Source: Hofstenia miamia
Taxonomy: Eukaryota; Xenacoelomorpha; Acoela
Assembly (NCBI GenBank): GCA_004352715.1
Contig: SCFE01000019.1
Span: 403,810 to 467,809, forward strand
Length of the DNA stretch: 64,000 nucleotides
Reading direction: 5' to 3'
In this document: positions 1 through 9,925 of the stretch, piece after piece
Numbering within the stretch: the stretch's first letter is position 1
Layout: each line of letters begins with the position of its first letter
The notes under the pieces: model-generated
Databases searched by the model: none
Told to the model about the DNA's origin: nothing
The model's input: the letters and a program-made list of their open reading frames with translations, nothing else
Made by a program: the position numbers and the translations under genes

Positions 1-2
1 TA

Positions 3-140
3 TTAGTTCAAGGCTACCAGAGCTCAAATATTTCAGATTACACAGTTTCATCCTGGGATGATATATTGGCCAAAGAGATGATTGAAGAAGCCCAAAAGTT
101 GTTGTGTGGTCCTACAGTCCAACTGCTACCACAGCCTTAA
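3..140 (+). CDS. Possible 3'-terminal coding exon, unrecognised
   Basis: The frame starting at base 3 is open from the window edge to a TAA at 138-140, giving 45 residues. The composition is coding-like (SSWDDILAKEMIEEAQKLL) and more GC-rich than the following DNA. An AATAAA sits near 505. I do not recognise the protein. It could be the end of a gene that begins left of the window, or another piece of the Polinton that occupies the next 17 kb. Confidence 0.3.
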   Translation, partial: LVQGYQSSNISDYTVSSWDDILAKEMIEEAQKLLCGPTVQLLPQP

Positions 141-751
141 CCATGCAATGGGGGGCATGTAGAGTCAATCAGGGCCTCTCTTTTATTTTATATTAATTTT
201 TAGGCACTCTCAAATTAATTTGGTGCTATTTAATTTAATGAATTGTTAATTTGTGATTTTTTTGAACCTAAGTTTTGAACTTAGTGATTGTCCCCTCAGA
301 GCTTTAGATTACATGTAATTGCTTAGTTAATTTGTGAGGGAAATGAACCTTTGTAAAAAATGGTAAATATTTACCTTCTTTTGTTATAAATAGGGAACTT
401 GAATGTAAGCAAACGTCAAACTCTGCTGTGTCTGGGGCAATAACTTGCTCTTGATAGATGTGAGCCCTTATTGAGGTCACTTTAGGCTACATGTAGGCAT
501 AGGCAATAAAAGAACTACAACACCTATCAATTGAACATACACAAATTAGAACACACCTCAAATATACTATGCTGTTGGCATACATGAATATGTGGTAACT
601 ACACATTATTTAATATCTTATTACATGAGCCAAGAAGATAAACCCAGAGATAAATTATTTGTATTGAGCTAGAAATTCTAGATTATTCCCATACTCACAT
701 TTATTTATTATTATTATTTTTCTACATTTTACTTAACATTTTGATTTATAG
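141..751. other. AT-rich stretch without a gene
   Basis: Contains only a possible polyadenylation signal near 505 and AT-rich DNA, ending in a good 3' splice-site pattern (polypyrimidine, then TAG at 749-751). Confidence 0.4.
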
Positions 752-916
752 CTTTTACATACCAACTGAACAAATGAATTCCCCTATGATGGAATTCAAG
801 AATTGGTCTGAAAACTTTGAAGCTTGTGTTGATCAAATCATGCTGAAATACAATAACCAGTTTGGAGGTGGTGATGAACAAAGCAGCTGTACTTCTACAA
901 TCAACAATAATATTGT
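752..916 (+). CDS. Candidate internal exon, unrecognised
   Basis: A stretch preceded by a TAG acceptor at 749-751 and followed by a consensus GTGAGT donor at 917 is open throughout and reads coding-like (for example EFKNWSENFEACVDQIMLKY). If the donor is not used, the frame stops at 918-920. No domain is recognised and no partner exon can be assigned, so it may belong to the preceding or following gene or to a mobile element. Confidence 0.3.
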
Positions 917-1822
917 GTGAGTTTGTCTTATTATTATTTGTGTTTATTAAATGTTGAATAGCAATGGGGTATATGTTACACATAATATGCACTTTCTCAT
1001 AAATAAAAAACTAGATAGTAGAAATTTGTGACTTATGATATAATTTTAATTTTCATTTACATTTAATCACTGCTTGTTGAGTGCAAAAAATTATTTTAAT
1101 TTTTCACATAGGTGCTACACTGTATCATGTGTGTGTGTACAATTTATTTAATGTTAGACATTGTAATTTTATTATTTTATTCACTTTCTGCAAAAGCCAG
1201 TGTATTAAGCACACAGTCATTCTTAATCCATTGCACATTCAATACATGTAAGTTTTCTCAATGTGTTGACCCATTTATTTGTAAAATTAACAAGTTTAAT
1301 TTAAAAATATAATAGTGTATTAAACACCATCATTTTTACTTGATTGTTGTTGTTATTGCTAATCTATTTTTTCACAATCAACATGTGTTACATTTTCAAA
1401 ATGTGTTGACCTCTTATTCATAAACATAGAAATTTAGTAATTGATATTTTTAACATTTTATAAAGAAAATTTGTCTGTAGGTGATCAACACAAGATGTTA
1501 ATGTTTATTTGTTAAATAAAATTTTGTTTTTATGAAAAGAGTTATTTTGTTTTAAACATGCATGTGTTAATATCTGTTTTTATCTAATGCTGAATATGTG
1601 TTTTTTAATTATCACAATACATTGCTATTTTTTCCTACAATGTTCTATATGTTTATGTACATTTTCATGCTTTTGCCCCTTGCAGATTTATATTTTTTAA
1701 AAATGATTATGTGTTATGTCAAAACATAAAATATTCTATCTGTGTTTTTGAAAAAGCATGTCTTAAAAAAATATTTTCAAATTGATATTTCACTGCCATT
1801 TACTAATACATGGTCTGTTTAG
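917..1822. other. AT-rich stretch without a gene
   Basis: Very AT-rich and T-rich on the plus strand. No coding or structural signal is visible apart from a possible 3' splice site (TTTAG at 1818-1822) leading into the zinc-finger segment. Confidence 0.4.
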
Positions 1823-2448
1823 ACCAAAGAAACATTATTCCTGTGATCTGTGCACATACACTAGCTCCTGAGCCCAATTAGTGAGATCACATTTACAAAC
1901 AAAACATGGACATATGACAGTTAATTTCTATGTATACTGTAAGATGTATTTTGGTAGTAGACCAGCATTCTATAACCATTTTGAAGATAAGCATTCCAAT
2001 GAGATTTCACCACAACCAGATTTGAACAAGAGTGATTATACCATACACAGAACAGAGAATGCATGTGGAGGTGCATTTGAAAGCTACCTATCAAATAATG
2101 TGAGCTCAGTAGATATATATGAGGCCTTCCCCAAACATGACAAATCAACATGCCAGGTTATTTCAAGTGAAGCTTCCTTCCATTTTTCAGTAAAAAATTA
2201 CTTAACATGTGAGGTGGAAATGGTTGAACCACAGGAAAACAATGAGGAAAAAATAGCAGTGATCTATCTCACATCTTTGCCAATATCAGTATTTTGATCT
2301 GGATTAAACAATACCAAATTCTATTGCCTGGTTGATGAAATTGCCAATTTCATTTGCATGCACACCACAAATGGGAGCAAATTTATATTAAAAAGTATTA
2401 ATAGAGTTGGTCTCTGCATGTCTAAATACAGACCAACCCCTGAATATC
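1823..2448 (+). pseudogene. 5' part of decayed Polinton-type DNA polymerase B, with C2H2 finger
   Basis: After an acceptor-like TTTAG, the frame encodes a C2H2 zinc finger with correct spacing (C-x2-C-x12-H-x4-H), but with an in-frame TGA at 1869-1871. A second finger has Tyr where its first Cys should be. The frame runs to a stop at 2295-2297. In the same general frame just beyond, around 2371-2448, a segment (GSKFILKSINRVGLCMSKYR) resembles the conserved N-terminal block of Polinton/Maverick protein-primed polymerases (GSGW...KYxPL type). The gene is then interrupted by a LINE and resumes near 3.8 kb. The finger-to-polymerase link is inferred from order and frame only. Inactive because of stops and insertions. 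Confidence 0.5.
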
Positions 2449-3722
2449 TAGATAAGATAAGATATTCTTTATTCAGATAATATTTTCAATCACAAGACTG
2501 GTTATCTGAATAGCATCAAGAATGATAACAAATAACTATAATATTTGCAAAAAAAATATCAAGACTACAAAATCTGTTCTGTTCAGGCTATGGAAATTAA
2601 TTGCCCTTTATTGTATAATCTTTATTGTAAAATTTGAATCCTAACAATGATTTACTTAAAATCAATTTTTCCTTCAACATAAATGCTTTCAATTTTCTTT
2701 TAAACTTAATTACACTCTTAATCACTTTATTTTCATTTGGTAATTGATTCAAATTGTGAATTACAACATTAAAAAAAACTGTTGCTTAATTTTTTTATTA
2801 AATTTAATTCTAGTATAATGATTAGTTCTTATATTGTGCTTATGACAAAAGTTTGAAAATGATATTGAATTATAAGGAGGTAATTGATTTCTTATTATAA
2901 AAAATTTATCAAAATATTAAAAATAAAAAGTTGATTTGGAAACAGCAAGGATGACAAAATGTAATTTCTTGTTTTGGAGGAGTCTTTCTGACAAAAATTC
3001 AATGCCCATTTTAATTTTATTGTAATTTTTTTTACTAATGATTCATTTAAACTTGAAAAAAGTGTATTTGCATAATTAAGATGACTCATGACTAATTGAA
3101 TTATATTGGCAGATTGTAAATGTTCAGCTAATGTGATATTATTTTAATACGCATTGCCATGCACTTTAAAATTTATCTTTCTTGCAGCTTGTATGTTAAT
3201 TTTGAGTCAGTAGTTATGCCTAGATATTTGGAGGATTCTTTAGGGGAGATTTTATTAAAAGTAAGTGAAAAATTTGGTATTAATATACTTTTTCCCTGTG
3301 AATTCAAAATGCAAAATTCAGTTTTTTCACAGTTGTTGTCTAACTTAGGCATGTTAAAATATTTACTCAATTTTTCACAATTTTGTTCTACATCATTTAT
3401 TGCTTGATTTAAGGATGTATTTCCACTAGAAATGCATGTATCATTGCCGTATTGAATCAATTGACAATTCATGTGTTGCTACATGTTTTTTACATGTTAA
3501 AAAGTAGTGGTCCAAAAATGGTACCTTGTGGTACTCCATTTTTTATAGATAACCAATTAGAGTAAGTATTATTTAATTTGATGCACTGTATTCTGTTCAT
3601 TAGATAACTTGATTTTAATTTAATGCTACTTTCAGAAAATCCTAGCTTTTTTAATTTCATATATAAGATAATGTGATTAATAGAGTCAAAAGCTTTTGAA
3701 AGATCAAGACAACAAATTGGTC
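2449..3722 (-). mobile_element. 5'-truncated LINE (APE-type non-LTR retrotransposon), RT part
   Basis: Read on the minus strand, this holds the second half of a reverse transcriptase. A CLDLSKAFDSI block and a NGVPQGTIFGPLLF block lie in 3500-3720. The catalytic box reads YGND (3440-3451) instead of YADD, so it is dead. The C-terminal thumb (2895-3089) has a KLKWALNFC stretch also found in other LINE copies here. The 3' end has AATAAA followed by CTTATCTTATC, a tail typical of LINEs. It interrupts the polymerase B pseudogene. Several frameshifts. Confidence 0.75.
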
Positions 3723-4298
3723 AGAGTCAAGAGATGATCACCAATTTTCAGTAGCATTCAAAAGAAATATGTTCCTCATTACCCCAAAAACCAGTCAATC
3801 AAATTTATGCTTGAGTCCACCTAAAAATTAAAGATCAATGTCAAATAAAACTTTTGCACAAATTTCTTTCAACATTAAAGTACACTGGTCTCACATTCTC
3901 ACTATCAATTAACAATGTTTGCATTTGCAAAACCTGGAATTCCATAAATGTTAATGCATATATGCTAAATGATCAATGTCTTATACCACATATATGTCTC
4001 CATGCTCTCATCAACAAACAGTCAATCTTTTATTGATAAAAGAATACAGGCAAAACCATTACCTTGCCATCACAAATTTAAATGCATGTCTATGATTTTT
4101 TAAAAATAGAAAATACCATTTCTTTTGTCATAGACATTTGTCAGGTTTCAAGACTCAAGAAAATTTGGAGAAACACAAAAAGAAATGCAATTGGGTGCCA
4201 GAATGTTTCCACACCTCTCTGACAAAATTATGTTGCAGTTGTGAGGAATTTTGGACATTGAATCAATTTCAAGAAAAGTCTGTGAGGTACACAGTAGA
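3723..4298 (+). pseudogene. Polinton polymerase B, Zn-finger and exonuclease I segment
   Basis: Continuation of the polymerase gene after the LINE. Around 3920-4030 a segment reads like the family's N-terminal block (INVNAYML). At 4138-4195 a half finger (SGFKTQENLEKHKKKC) matches the Cys/His block that precedes the 3'-5' exonuclease. At 4254-4265 DIES resembles the exonuclease I motif (family form DxE). At least two frame changes and a stop separate these pieces. The gene is then cut by the large inverted-repeat insertion and resumes at about 14.38 kb. Confidence 0.5.
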
Positions 4299-4758
4299 AA
4301 GGGAGGCTGTGACAAGATTGCACTTTTCTCTGATTGGTCAAGAGAGTGGACTTTGACCTCTGCTGGGTCATGGTGTAACATCCTCCACCTGGCTTATTTG
4401 CACCGTGTATTATTGTTGATAATTAGCACTCAGTAAATTGCGGGTGAGGAGTTACTAAGTTATTGAATCGCCAAACTTTTCCTTTTNTTGTATCAATTTC
4501 AAGAAAGGTCTGTGAGGTACACAGTAGAAAGGGAGGCTGTGACAAGATTGCACATTTCTCTGATTGGTCAAGAAATGGGGGGAAGCCCATCACACTTTTC
4601 TCTAATTGATCAAGAGAGTGGACTTTGACCTCTGCTGGGTCATGGTGTAACATCCTCCACCTGGCTTATTTGCACAGTGTATTATTGTTGATAATTAGCA
4701 CTCAGTAAATTGCGGGTGAGGAGTTACTAAGTTATTGAATCGCCAAACTTTTCCTTTT
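4262..4758. repeat. Duplicated arms around a single N at 4487
   Basis: Bases 4262-4486 recur at 4492-4758 with few mismatches plus one extra ~40 bp block (around 4575-4614). A single N separates the arms. This is the pattern expected when overlapping contig ends, or two alleles, were joined rather than merged. It duplicates the end of the polymerase segment, the CCAAT-rich repeat end and the first bases of the LTR-type element. Confidence 0.7.
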
Positions 4759-5970
4759 TAGTTAACTAGTTAAGTTAATGAAATATTGATTATCACTGTT
4801 TAGGTGATGGAGCCATGTGACGTTTCCTCTTCAGTTCTTCTGTGGGCTACTGCCCAAAGCCGATCTCCACAACACAGTTCCCCTCCTTCATGAATGATGA
4901 CTGAATCCACTGCACCATCTCAGCTCAATTGGAACTAATTATGTGTACCTTACTTTAGCTCAGTGCGTGCACTCATGTTAGATTGTAACTGACTTAAACT
5001 CAATTTTGTAAAGTGTTTGTTGATTTGTTTAAGTAAAGTAACCCGGCATTGACGGGCATTGACACTAACTGCATTTAAATAATATTAAGGTAGCCATTAC
5101 CGTAAAATTATTGGCTTAGTAATTTAATTAATAAGATTGTAGTTTCCTATACTTACATTTAATAAAGATACATGTAAGGTCACTTATTCAGACGATTATA
5201 GTCAGGTCTCCTACTTTTAAGAATATGTATATTCCTAGGGTTCGACTATCCAGTTGTTTCAAGCATTAATTATTTCGTACATGTATAGATNNNNNNNNNN
5301 NNNNNNNNNNNNNNNNNNNNNNNNNNNNNNNNNNNNNNNNNNNNNNNNNNNNNNNNNNNNNNNNNNNNNNTTAAGAATATGTATATTCCTAGGGTTTGAC
5401 TATCCAGTCGTTTCAAGCATTAATTATTTTGTACATGTATAGATTGATAATCAGACCAGGCAAGAATCAAAAAACTCCTAACCATAACATAAGTGCAGTT
5501 TAATGACTGGTACAAAGACCCTCCGAATCAATCCCATGATGGAATCCAGCCACTACTTGACACAACTTGCCTAGCTGCACATTTTATTAAATAATCAAAC
5601 CAGATAAATGAACAATGAAAATAAAATAAACTCTGAAGAATTTATTTTTCATCAAATTTCTAGTTAAGTTCAAAGCTATTTATTTAAAATTTTTAAAGTA
5701 CCTGCTGATTTTGAATTTCAAATAATTCTTCTGCCAATATGGCTGTTCATACATAAGCGTAATTTCGCTCATTGCAATTTGTCAAATGTTACTTGATCAG
5801 CTAACAAGTTTCTCTTAATTTGCACAATATTGTAGCTTAGTTGCATCTTACAAAATGAATAGAATCATTAACTAAATTTTACAATCATATTTTTGATTAT
5901 ATTTAATCACTATAATCATTTGACGTTAATCCTTCATTTGTTGCAGCTATTCTTTTGGGATGATGCTACA
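4646..5970 (-). mobile_element. Probable solo LTR, same family as the 6.4-10.2 kb element
   Basis: The insertion starts TGTAACATCCTCCACCTGG and ends GGGATGATGCTACA, so it has TG..CA ends when read on either strand. It is flanked by a 4-bp direct repeat ATGG (4642-4645 and 5971-5974). The uninterrupted paralogue at ~14.25 kb (minus strand) has one ATGG at the matching site. Bases ~5600-5940 are about 80% identical by eye to the reverse complement of the LTR at 9794-10180. It is longer than that LTR (about 1.17 kb after removing the gap and the 74-bp duplication), so it is a longer variant or carries internal extra sequence. No coding sequence seen. Confidence 0.65.
5217..5444. repeat. 74-bp duplication flanking an 80-N gap
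   Basis: Bases 5217-5290 and 5371-5444 are the same sequence with about three differences, on either side of the N run 5291-5370. Most likely unmerged contig ends. Confidence 0.75.
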
Positions 5971-6098
5971 ATGGATATTGCTGGGGGTGTTGTAGTGACA
6001 TTACAGTCTGTTGACTGATTAAACAAGTTAATCTATATATTCAGTTCAAATCATCAGATAAAATCATTATTTTTATTTTATGCAAATTCATTTTTCTT

Positions 6099-6410
6099 AT
6101 GGCAATGTCTGTTGAAACCCTAGAATCTGGTTCACTTGGTAGTCTGCTTTATGAGCTATGTACAACTCTGCCACCACTGTCCAACTATGATCTGCTAACA
6201 CAAGAGATGATGATCCCACCACCTGCACCTACAAAAGAAAAAATGCAAAGTTCCTCACAAGTGAACAGCTCCTGCAATTAATATAAATGCTATTATTATT
6301 TTACAACATTTAAATGACATCAATTCACATCCATCAACATGCCTTTTTTCAAATGCAAGTCCTGCTTACAAACTTCCAAAAAACCAGTGGCTAGCAATTG
6401 AGGATGCTGT
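6099..6410 (+). pseudogene. Left copy of a small unknown gene inside the long inverted repeat
   Basis: Begins ATG at 6099 (protein MAMSVETLESGSLGSLLYEL...) and is the inverted counterpart of 13657-14133. A frameshift near 6250 leads to a TAA at 6279-6281. The gene then continues in another frame to 6410, where the LTR element is inserted. Its 3' part resumes at 10181-10272 after that element. See the right copy for the protein description. Confidence 0.55.
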
Positions 6411-6685
6411 TGTAGCATCATCCAAAAAGGCAACTAAAGCTGAATAACGTCGAATGATTATTAATTGAAATTGATTGTAAAAATTTAGTTAATGAACTTT
6501 AGTTTATTTTTGTAAAATGCAACTAAGATTTAGTATTGGTCAAAATAAGAAACTTGTTAGCCGATCAAGAGATAATTGACAAATTAAATTGAGCAAACTA
6601 ATGCTTACGTATGAACAGCCATATTGGCAGACAAATCATTTGAATTTTAAAATCGGCAGGTACTTTTTGTAGAAATTTTATAAAT
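6411..6685 (+). repeat. 5' LTR, truncated by gap
   Basis: Same sequence as 9794-10068 with two substitutions. Its expected end (about 6797) lies inside the gap. Confidence 0.7.
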
Positions 6686-7685
6686 NNNNNNNNNNNNNNN
6701 NNNNNNNNNNNNNNNNNNNNNNNNNNNNNNNNNNNNNNNNNNNNNNNNNNNNNNNNNNNNNNNNNNNNNNNNNNNNNNNNNNNNNNNNNNNNNNNNNNNN
6801 NNNNNNNNNNNNNNNNNNNNNNNNNNNNNNNNNNNNNNNNNNNNNNNNNNNNNNNNNNNNNNNNNNNNNNNNNNNNNNNNNNNNNNNNNNNNNNNNNNNN
6901 NNNNNNNNNNNNNNNNNNNNNNNNNNNNNNNNNNNNNNNNNNNNNNNNNNNNNNNNNNNNNNNNNNNNNNNNNNNNNNNNNNNNNNNNNNNNNNNNNNNN
7001 NNNNNNNNNNNNNNNNNNNNNNNNNNNNNNNNNNNNNNNNNNNNNNNNNNNNNNNNNNNNNNNNNNNNNNNNNNNNNNNNNNNNNNNNNNNNNNNNNNNN
7101 NNNNNNNNNNNNNNNNNNNNNNNNNNNNNNNNNNNNNNNNNNNNNNNNNNNNNNNNNNNNNNNNNNNNNNNNNNNNNNNNNNNNNNNNNNNNNNNNNNNN
7201 NNNNNNNNNNNNNNNNNNNNNNNNNNNNNNNNNNNNNNNNNNNNNNNNNNNNNNNNNNNNNNNNNNNNNNNNNNNNNNNNNNNNNNNNNNNNNNNNNNNN
7301 NNNNNNNNNNNNNNNNNNNNNNNNNNNNNNNNNNNNNNNNNNNNNNNNNNNNNNNNNNNNNNNNNNNNNNNNNNNNNNNNNNNNNNNNNNNNNNNNNNNN
7401 NNNNNNNNNNNNNNNNNNNNNNNNNNNNNNNNNNNNNNNNNNNNNNNNNNNNNNNNNNNNNNNNNNNNNNNNNNNNNNNNNNNNNNNNNNNNNNNNNNNN
7501 NNNNNNNNNNNNNNNNNNNNNNNNNNNNNNNNNNNNNNNNNNNNNNNNNNNNNNNNNNNNNNNNNNNNNNNNNNNNNNNNNNNNNNNNNNNNNNNNNNNN
7601 NNNNNNNNNNNNNNNNNNNNNNNNNNNNNNNNNNNNNNNNNNNNNNNNNNNNNNNNNNNNNNNNNNNNNNNNNNNNNNNNNNNNN
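6686..7685. other. Assembly gap, exactly 1000 N
   Basis: A round-number gap, probably of unknown real size. It hides the end of the 5' LTR, any primer-binding site and the 5' end of the following large reading frame. Confidence 0.95.
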
Positions 7686-9533
7686 ATTGAAAAGACTGAA
7701 TCGCCCAACAAGAATGAGAAACCGATGCAGACGATAGAGAAGCTAATAAGCAGGCTGATAACGAAACATCACCCAATGGGGAGAATATCAATAGTGGAGC
7801 TGGCAAACATAACAGGAATATGCCCGAGTGAAATACAAATATTTGAAGAGCCGATGCGAAAATACATGTGGGGTGCAACCTCAGAAACACGATTAAAACA
7901 ACTCCCGAACCAACCATGGATAACGACAAGAAAAATAGTCAAACGGAAACTAAGTGATACGAAGGATATAATACAACTAATCAAAGAGAAAAACGTACAA
8001 CAAGTGATAGATGAAAACATGAGACGCTATGTAAGAGATAGCCCGAGATGCACTTTTACGAAAATAATCAGAAGAGCGGAGATGCTGAAGAAAGGTGGGA
8101 TAACGACACCAGTGGAGATATGTGAAATGGTGACAAAATCACAACAGGAAATCATCAAAGAAGAGCAACTTCTAACCTCATCACAACTGTTACTATCCCC
8201 ACAGACACAGACAGTGATTGATCGGATAAACATTGAAAAGTGGGGTGATACAAGTCAAGATAGCACGATAGAATGGATTGATATGGATGATGAAAGATTC
8301 TTAGTAGAAATAAAAGTTACAAGAGAAAGAAAAGAGATAACAGAAAGAAACTACCAGAGAATAAGAGAGCAACAAACGGTTGCGACGATGAAACTCATGT
8401 TTACAGAAGCCTTTACGCGCACAGAATTAGAAGAACTACTAAAACCTTTTAATCAAATCGCACTGGATGTTGAATGCATCACATCAAGGATTGAGATACA
8501 CGAACGCATAAGAGTAAAGCTAAGCAAACGGGGACTCACGCAATCATTTTGGGAGACAATCCCAGAAGCAACAGCGTCAAATACAACTGGTACGTACGAA
8601 GAAATCGAGAGATTAGTTGATACAAAAATCCTATTGTGTACGCTGCCTAAGACAATAGCTATACCCATGGTACTACCAAGATGGCGATTACCCAAAGAGG
8701 TCGGACCAGCGAAAACGTTTCTGCATGAATATAAATCTTACGTAAATTCTCGAAGCAAGGCGATAGAAATGACACAGCGAGAAGACTACAAGAAAACGAA
8801 GAAGATACTATTAGACAATGATAACAAGGAGCGCGTCTATATCGAAGGAAACATCACCCCGGATCGACTATACACAGAAGGGGAGGCAATACACATCCAA
8901 CTCCAAGAGTTGAGGAGAGAAATAGAGCTGCGGCAACCGCGAGCAGTCATATTGTTTTCGGGAGTAAATGATATTGTATGGACCGATTTATGGGAGCAGA
9001 ACTATCGTTATTACGACGTAACAAAACGTGTGGAAATCGTGACCATGATGCGGATTGGAAAGAACGATCCTGGCGATATATCGGAACAGGAAGTAATAGA
9101 AAATATTAGTTTCTTCTACAAGGACGTGGCAAATACGCGCAGCTTACGGAAGGTATTCACATTTTTCTACCCAAATACGCAGATGCGAGCAGATTTAGCA
9201 CACACGTGCAAAGCAGATGCTCAGATGACACTTTTAATAGCATTAAAAGGCATCAGTCTATATAAAAAATATTTTGAAATTTTCTCTCAGAAAATGAATG
9301 AGTTGCGACAACTAACACCGATAGCGGAAAACATCAGGGAGTCGAGGTTCTTAAAGTACGCAAACACCGTTACAACAGAACGCGAGGCAGTATTAAAGTT
9401 ATCCAAGCAAGCGGAATACGCCATGATAACGTGGGAAGAAGCCGAGGCGGAGTCACTTATACGCAGAGCGGATACTCTCGTGCATGGGGAGCGACCTGTG
9501 CTGTCCATAACGCAAGCTGAGGAGGGCGTGTAG
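7686..9533 (+). CDS. Large novel ORF of the LTR-type element (5' end in gap)
   Basis: An uninterrupted frame of 615 codons runs from the gap edge to a TAG at 9531-9533. The first in-frame ATG is 7725 (602 residues), but the frame is open upstream to the gap, so the real start is probably hidden. The protein is hydrophilic and charged, with no signal peptide, membrane segment, CCHC knuckle or YxDD box. Counting from that ATG, residues 14-50 look like a helix-turn-helix or winged-helix segment (GRISIVELANITGICPSEI). A possible DEDDh exonuclease signature is scattered: LDVE (D248, E250), a motif-II-like SGVNDIVWTDL (412-422), and H493-x4-D498 in LAHTCKADAQMT. The ~160-residue spacing between the first two motifs is unusually long, so this is a hypothesis. 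The coding strand is A-rich, CpG-containing codons are common, and GC is near 40% in a sampled line, well above its surroundings. The last codon lies inside the 3' LTR. Not recognised as any family I know. Confidence 0.75.
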   Translation: MEKTESPNKNEKPMQTIEKLISRLITKHHPMGRISIVELANITGICPSEIQIFEEPMRKYMWGATSETRLKQLPNQPWITTRKIVKRKLSDTKDIIQLIKEKNVQQVIDENMRRYVRDSPRCTFTKIIRRAEMLKKGGITTPVEICEMVTKSQQEIIKEEQLLTSSQLLLSPQTQTVIDRINIEKWGDTSQDSTIEWIDMDDERFLVEIKVTRERKEITERNYQRIREQQTVATMKLMFTEAFTRTELEELLKPFNQIALDVECITSRIEIHERIRVKLSKRGLTQSFWETIPEATASNTTGTYEEIERLVDTKILLCTLPKTIAIPMVLPRWRLPKEVGPAKTFLHEYKSYVNSRSKAIEMTQREDYKKTKKILLDNDNKERVYIEGNITPDRLYTEGEAIHIQLQELRREIELRQPRAVILFSGVNDIVWTDLWEQNYRYYDVTKRVEIVTMMRIGKNDPGDISEQEVIENISFFYKDVANTRSLRKVFTFFYPNTQMRADLAHTCKADAQMTLLIALKGISLYKKYFEIFSQKMNELRQLTPIAENIRESRFLKYANTVTTEREAVLKLSKQAEYAMITWEEAEAESLIRRADTLVHGERPVLSITQAEEGV

Positions 9534-9925
9534 CATCATCCAAAAAAGCAACTAAAGCTGAATAACGTCGAATGATTATTAATTGAAATTAATTGTAAAA
9601 ATTTAGTTAATGAACTTTAGTTATTTTTGTAAAATGCAACTAAGATTTAATATTGNATTAAAGTTATCCAAGCAAGCGGAATACGCCATGATAACGTGGG
9701 AAGAAGCTGAGGCGGAGTCACTTATATGCAGAGCAGATACTCTCGTGCATGGGGAGCGACCTGTGCTGTCCATAACGCAAGCTGAGGAGGGCGTGTAGCA
9801 TCATCCAAAAAGGCAACTAAAGCTGAATAACGTCGAATGATTATTAATTGAAATTAATTGTAAAAATTTAGTTAATGAACTTTAGTTTATTTTTGTAAAA
9901 TGCAACTAAGATTTAATATTGGTCA
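9389..9925. repeat. Duplicated ORF end and LTR start around a single N at 9656
   Basis: Bases 9389-9655 (end of the large ORF plus the first ~127 bases of the LTR) recur at 9657-9925 with a handful of differences. The N between the arms marks a contig join. The real element almost certainly has one copy. Confidence 0.8.

Noticed and set aside
1869-1871. TGA in the zinc finger as selenocysteine or programmed readthrough
   Set aside because: No SECIS-like context was looked for or seen, and the gene has other disabling changes; simple decay is more likely.
6598-7929. 443-codon minus-strand frame across the gap
   Set aside because: Almost entirely N; the frame exists only because N codons are not stops, and the real bases are antisense to the large plus-strand ORF and LTR.
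8931-8985. GVND in the novel ORF as an SGNH-hydrolase block
   Set aside because: The other SGNH blocks (GDS near the start, DxxH near the end) are absent; the DEDD reading is better, though also unproven.
7769-9508. Minus-strand frames inside the large novel ORF
   Set aside because: Shadows of the plus-strand frame; Ser/Ile/Phe-rich composition typical of antisense.
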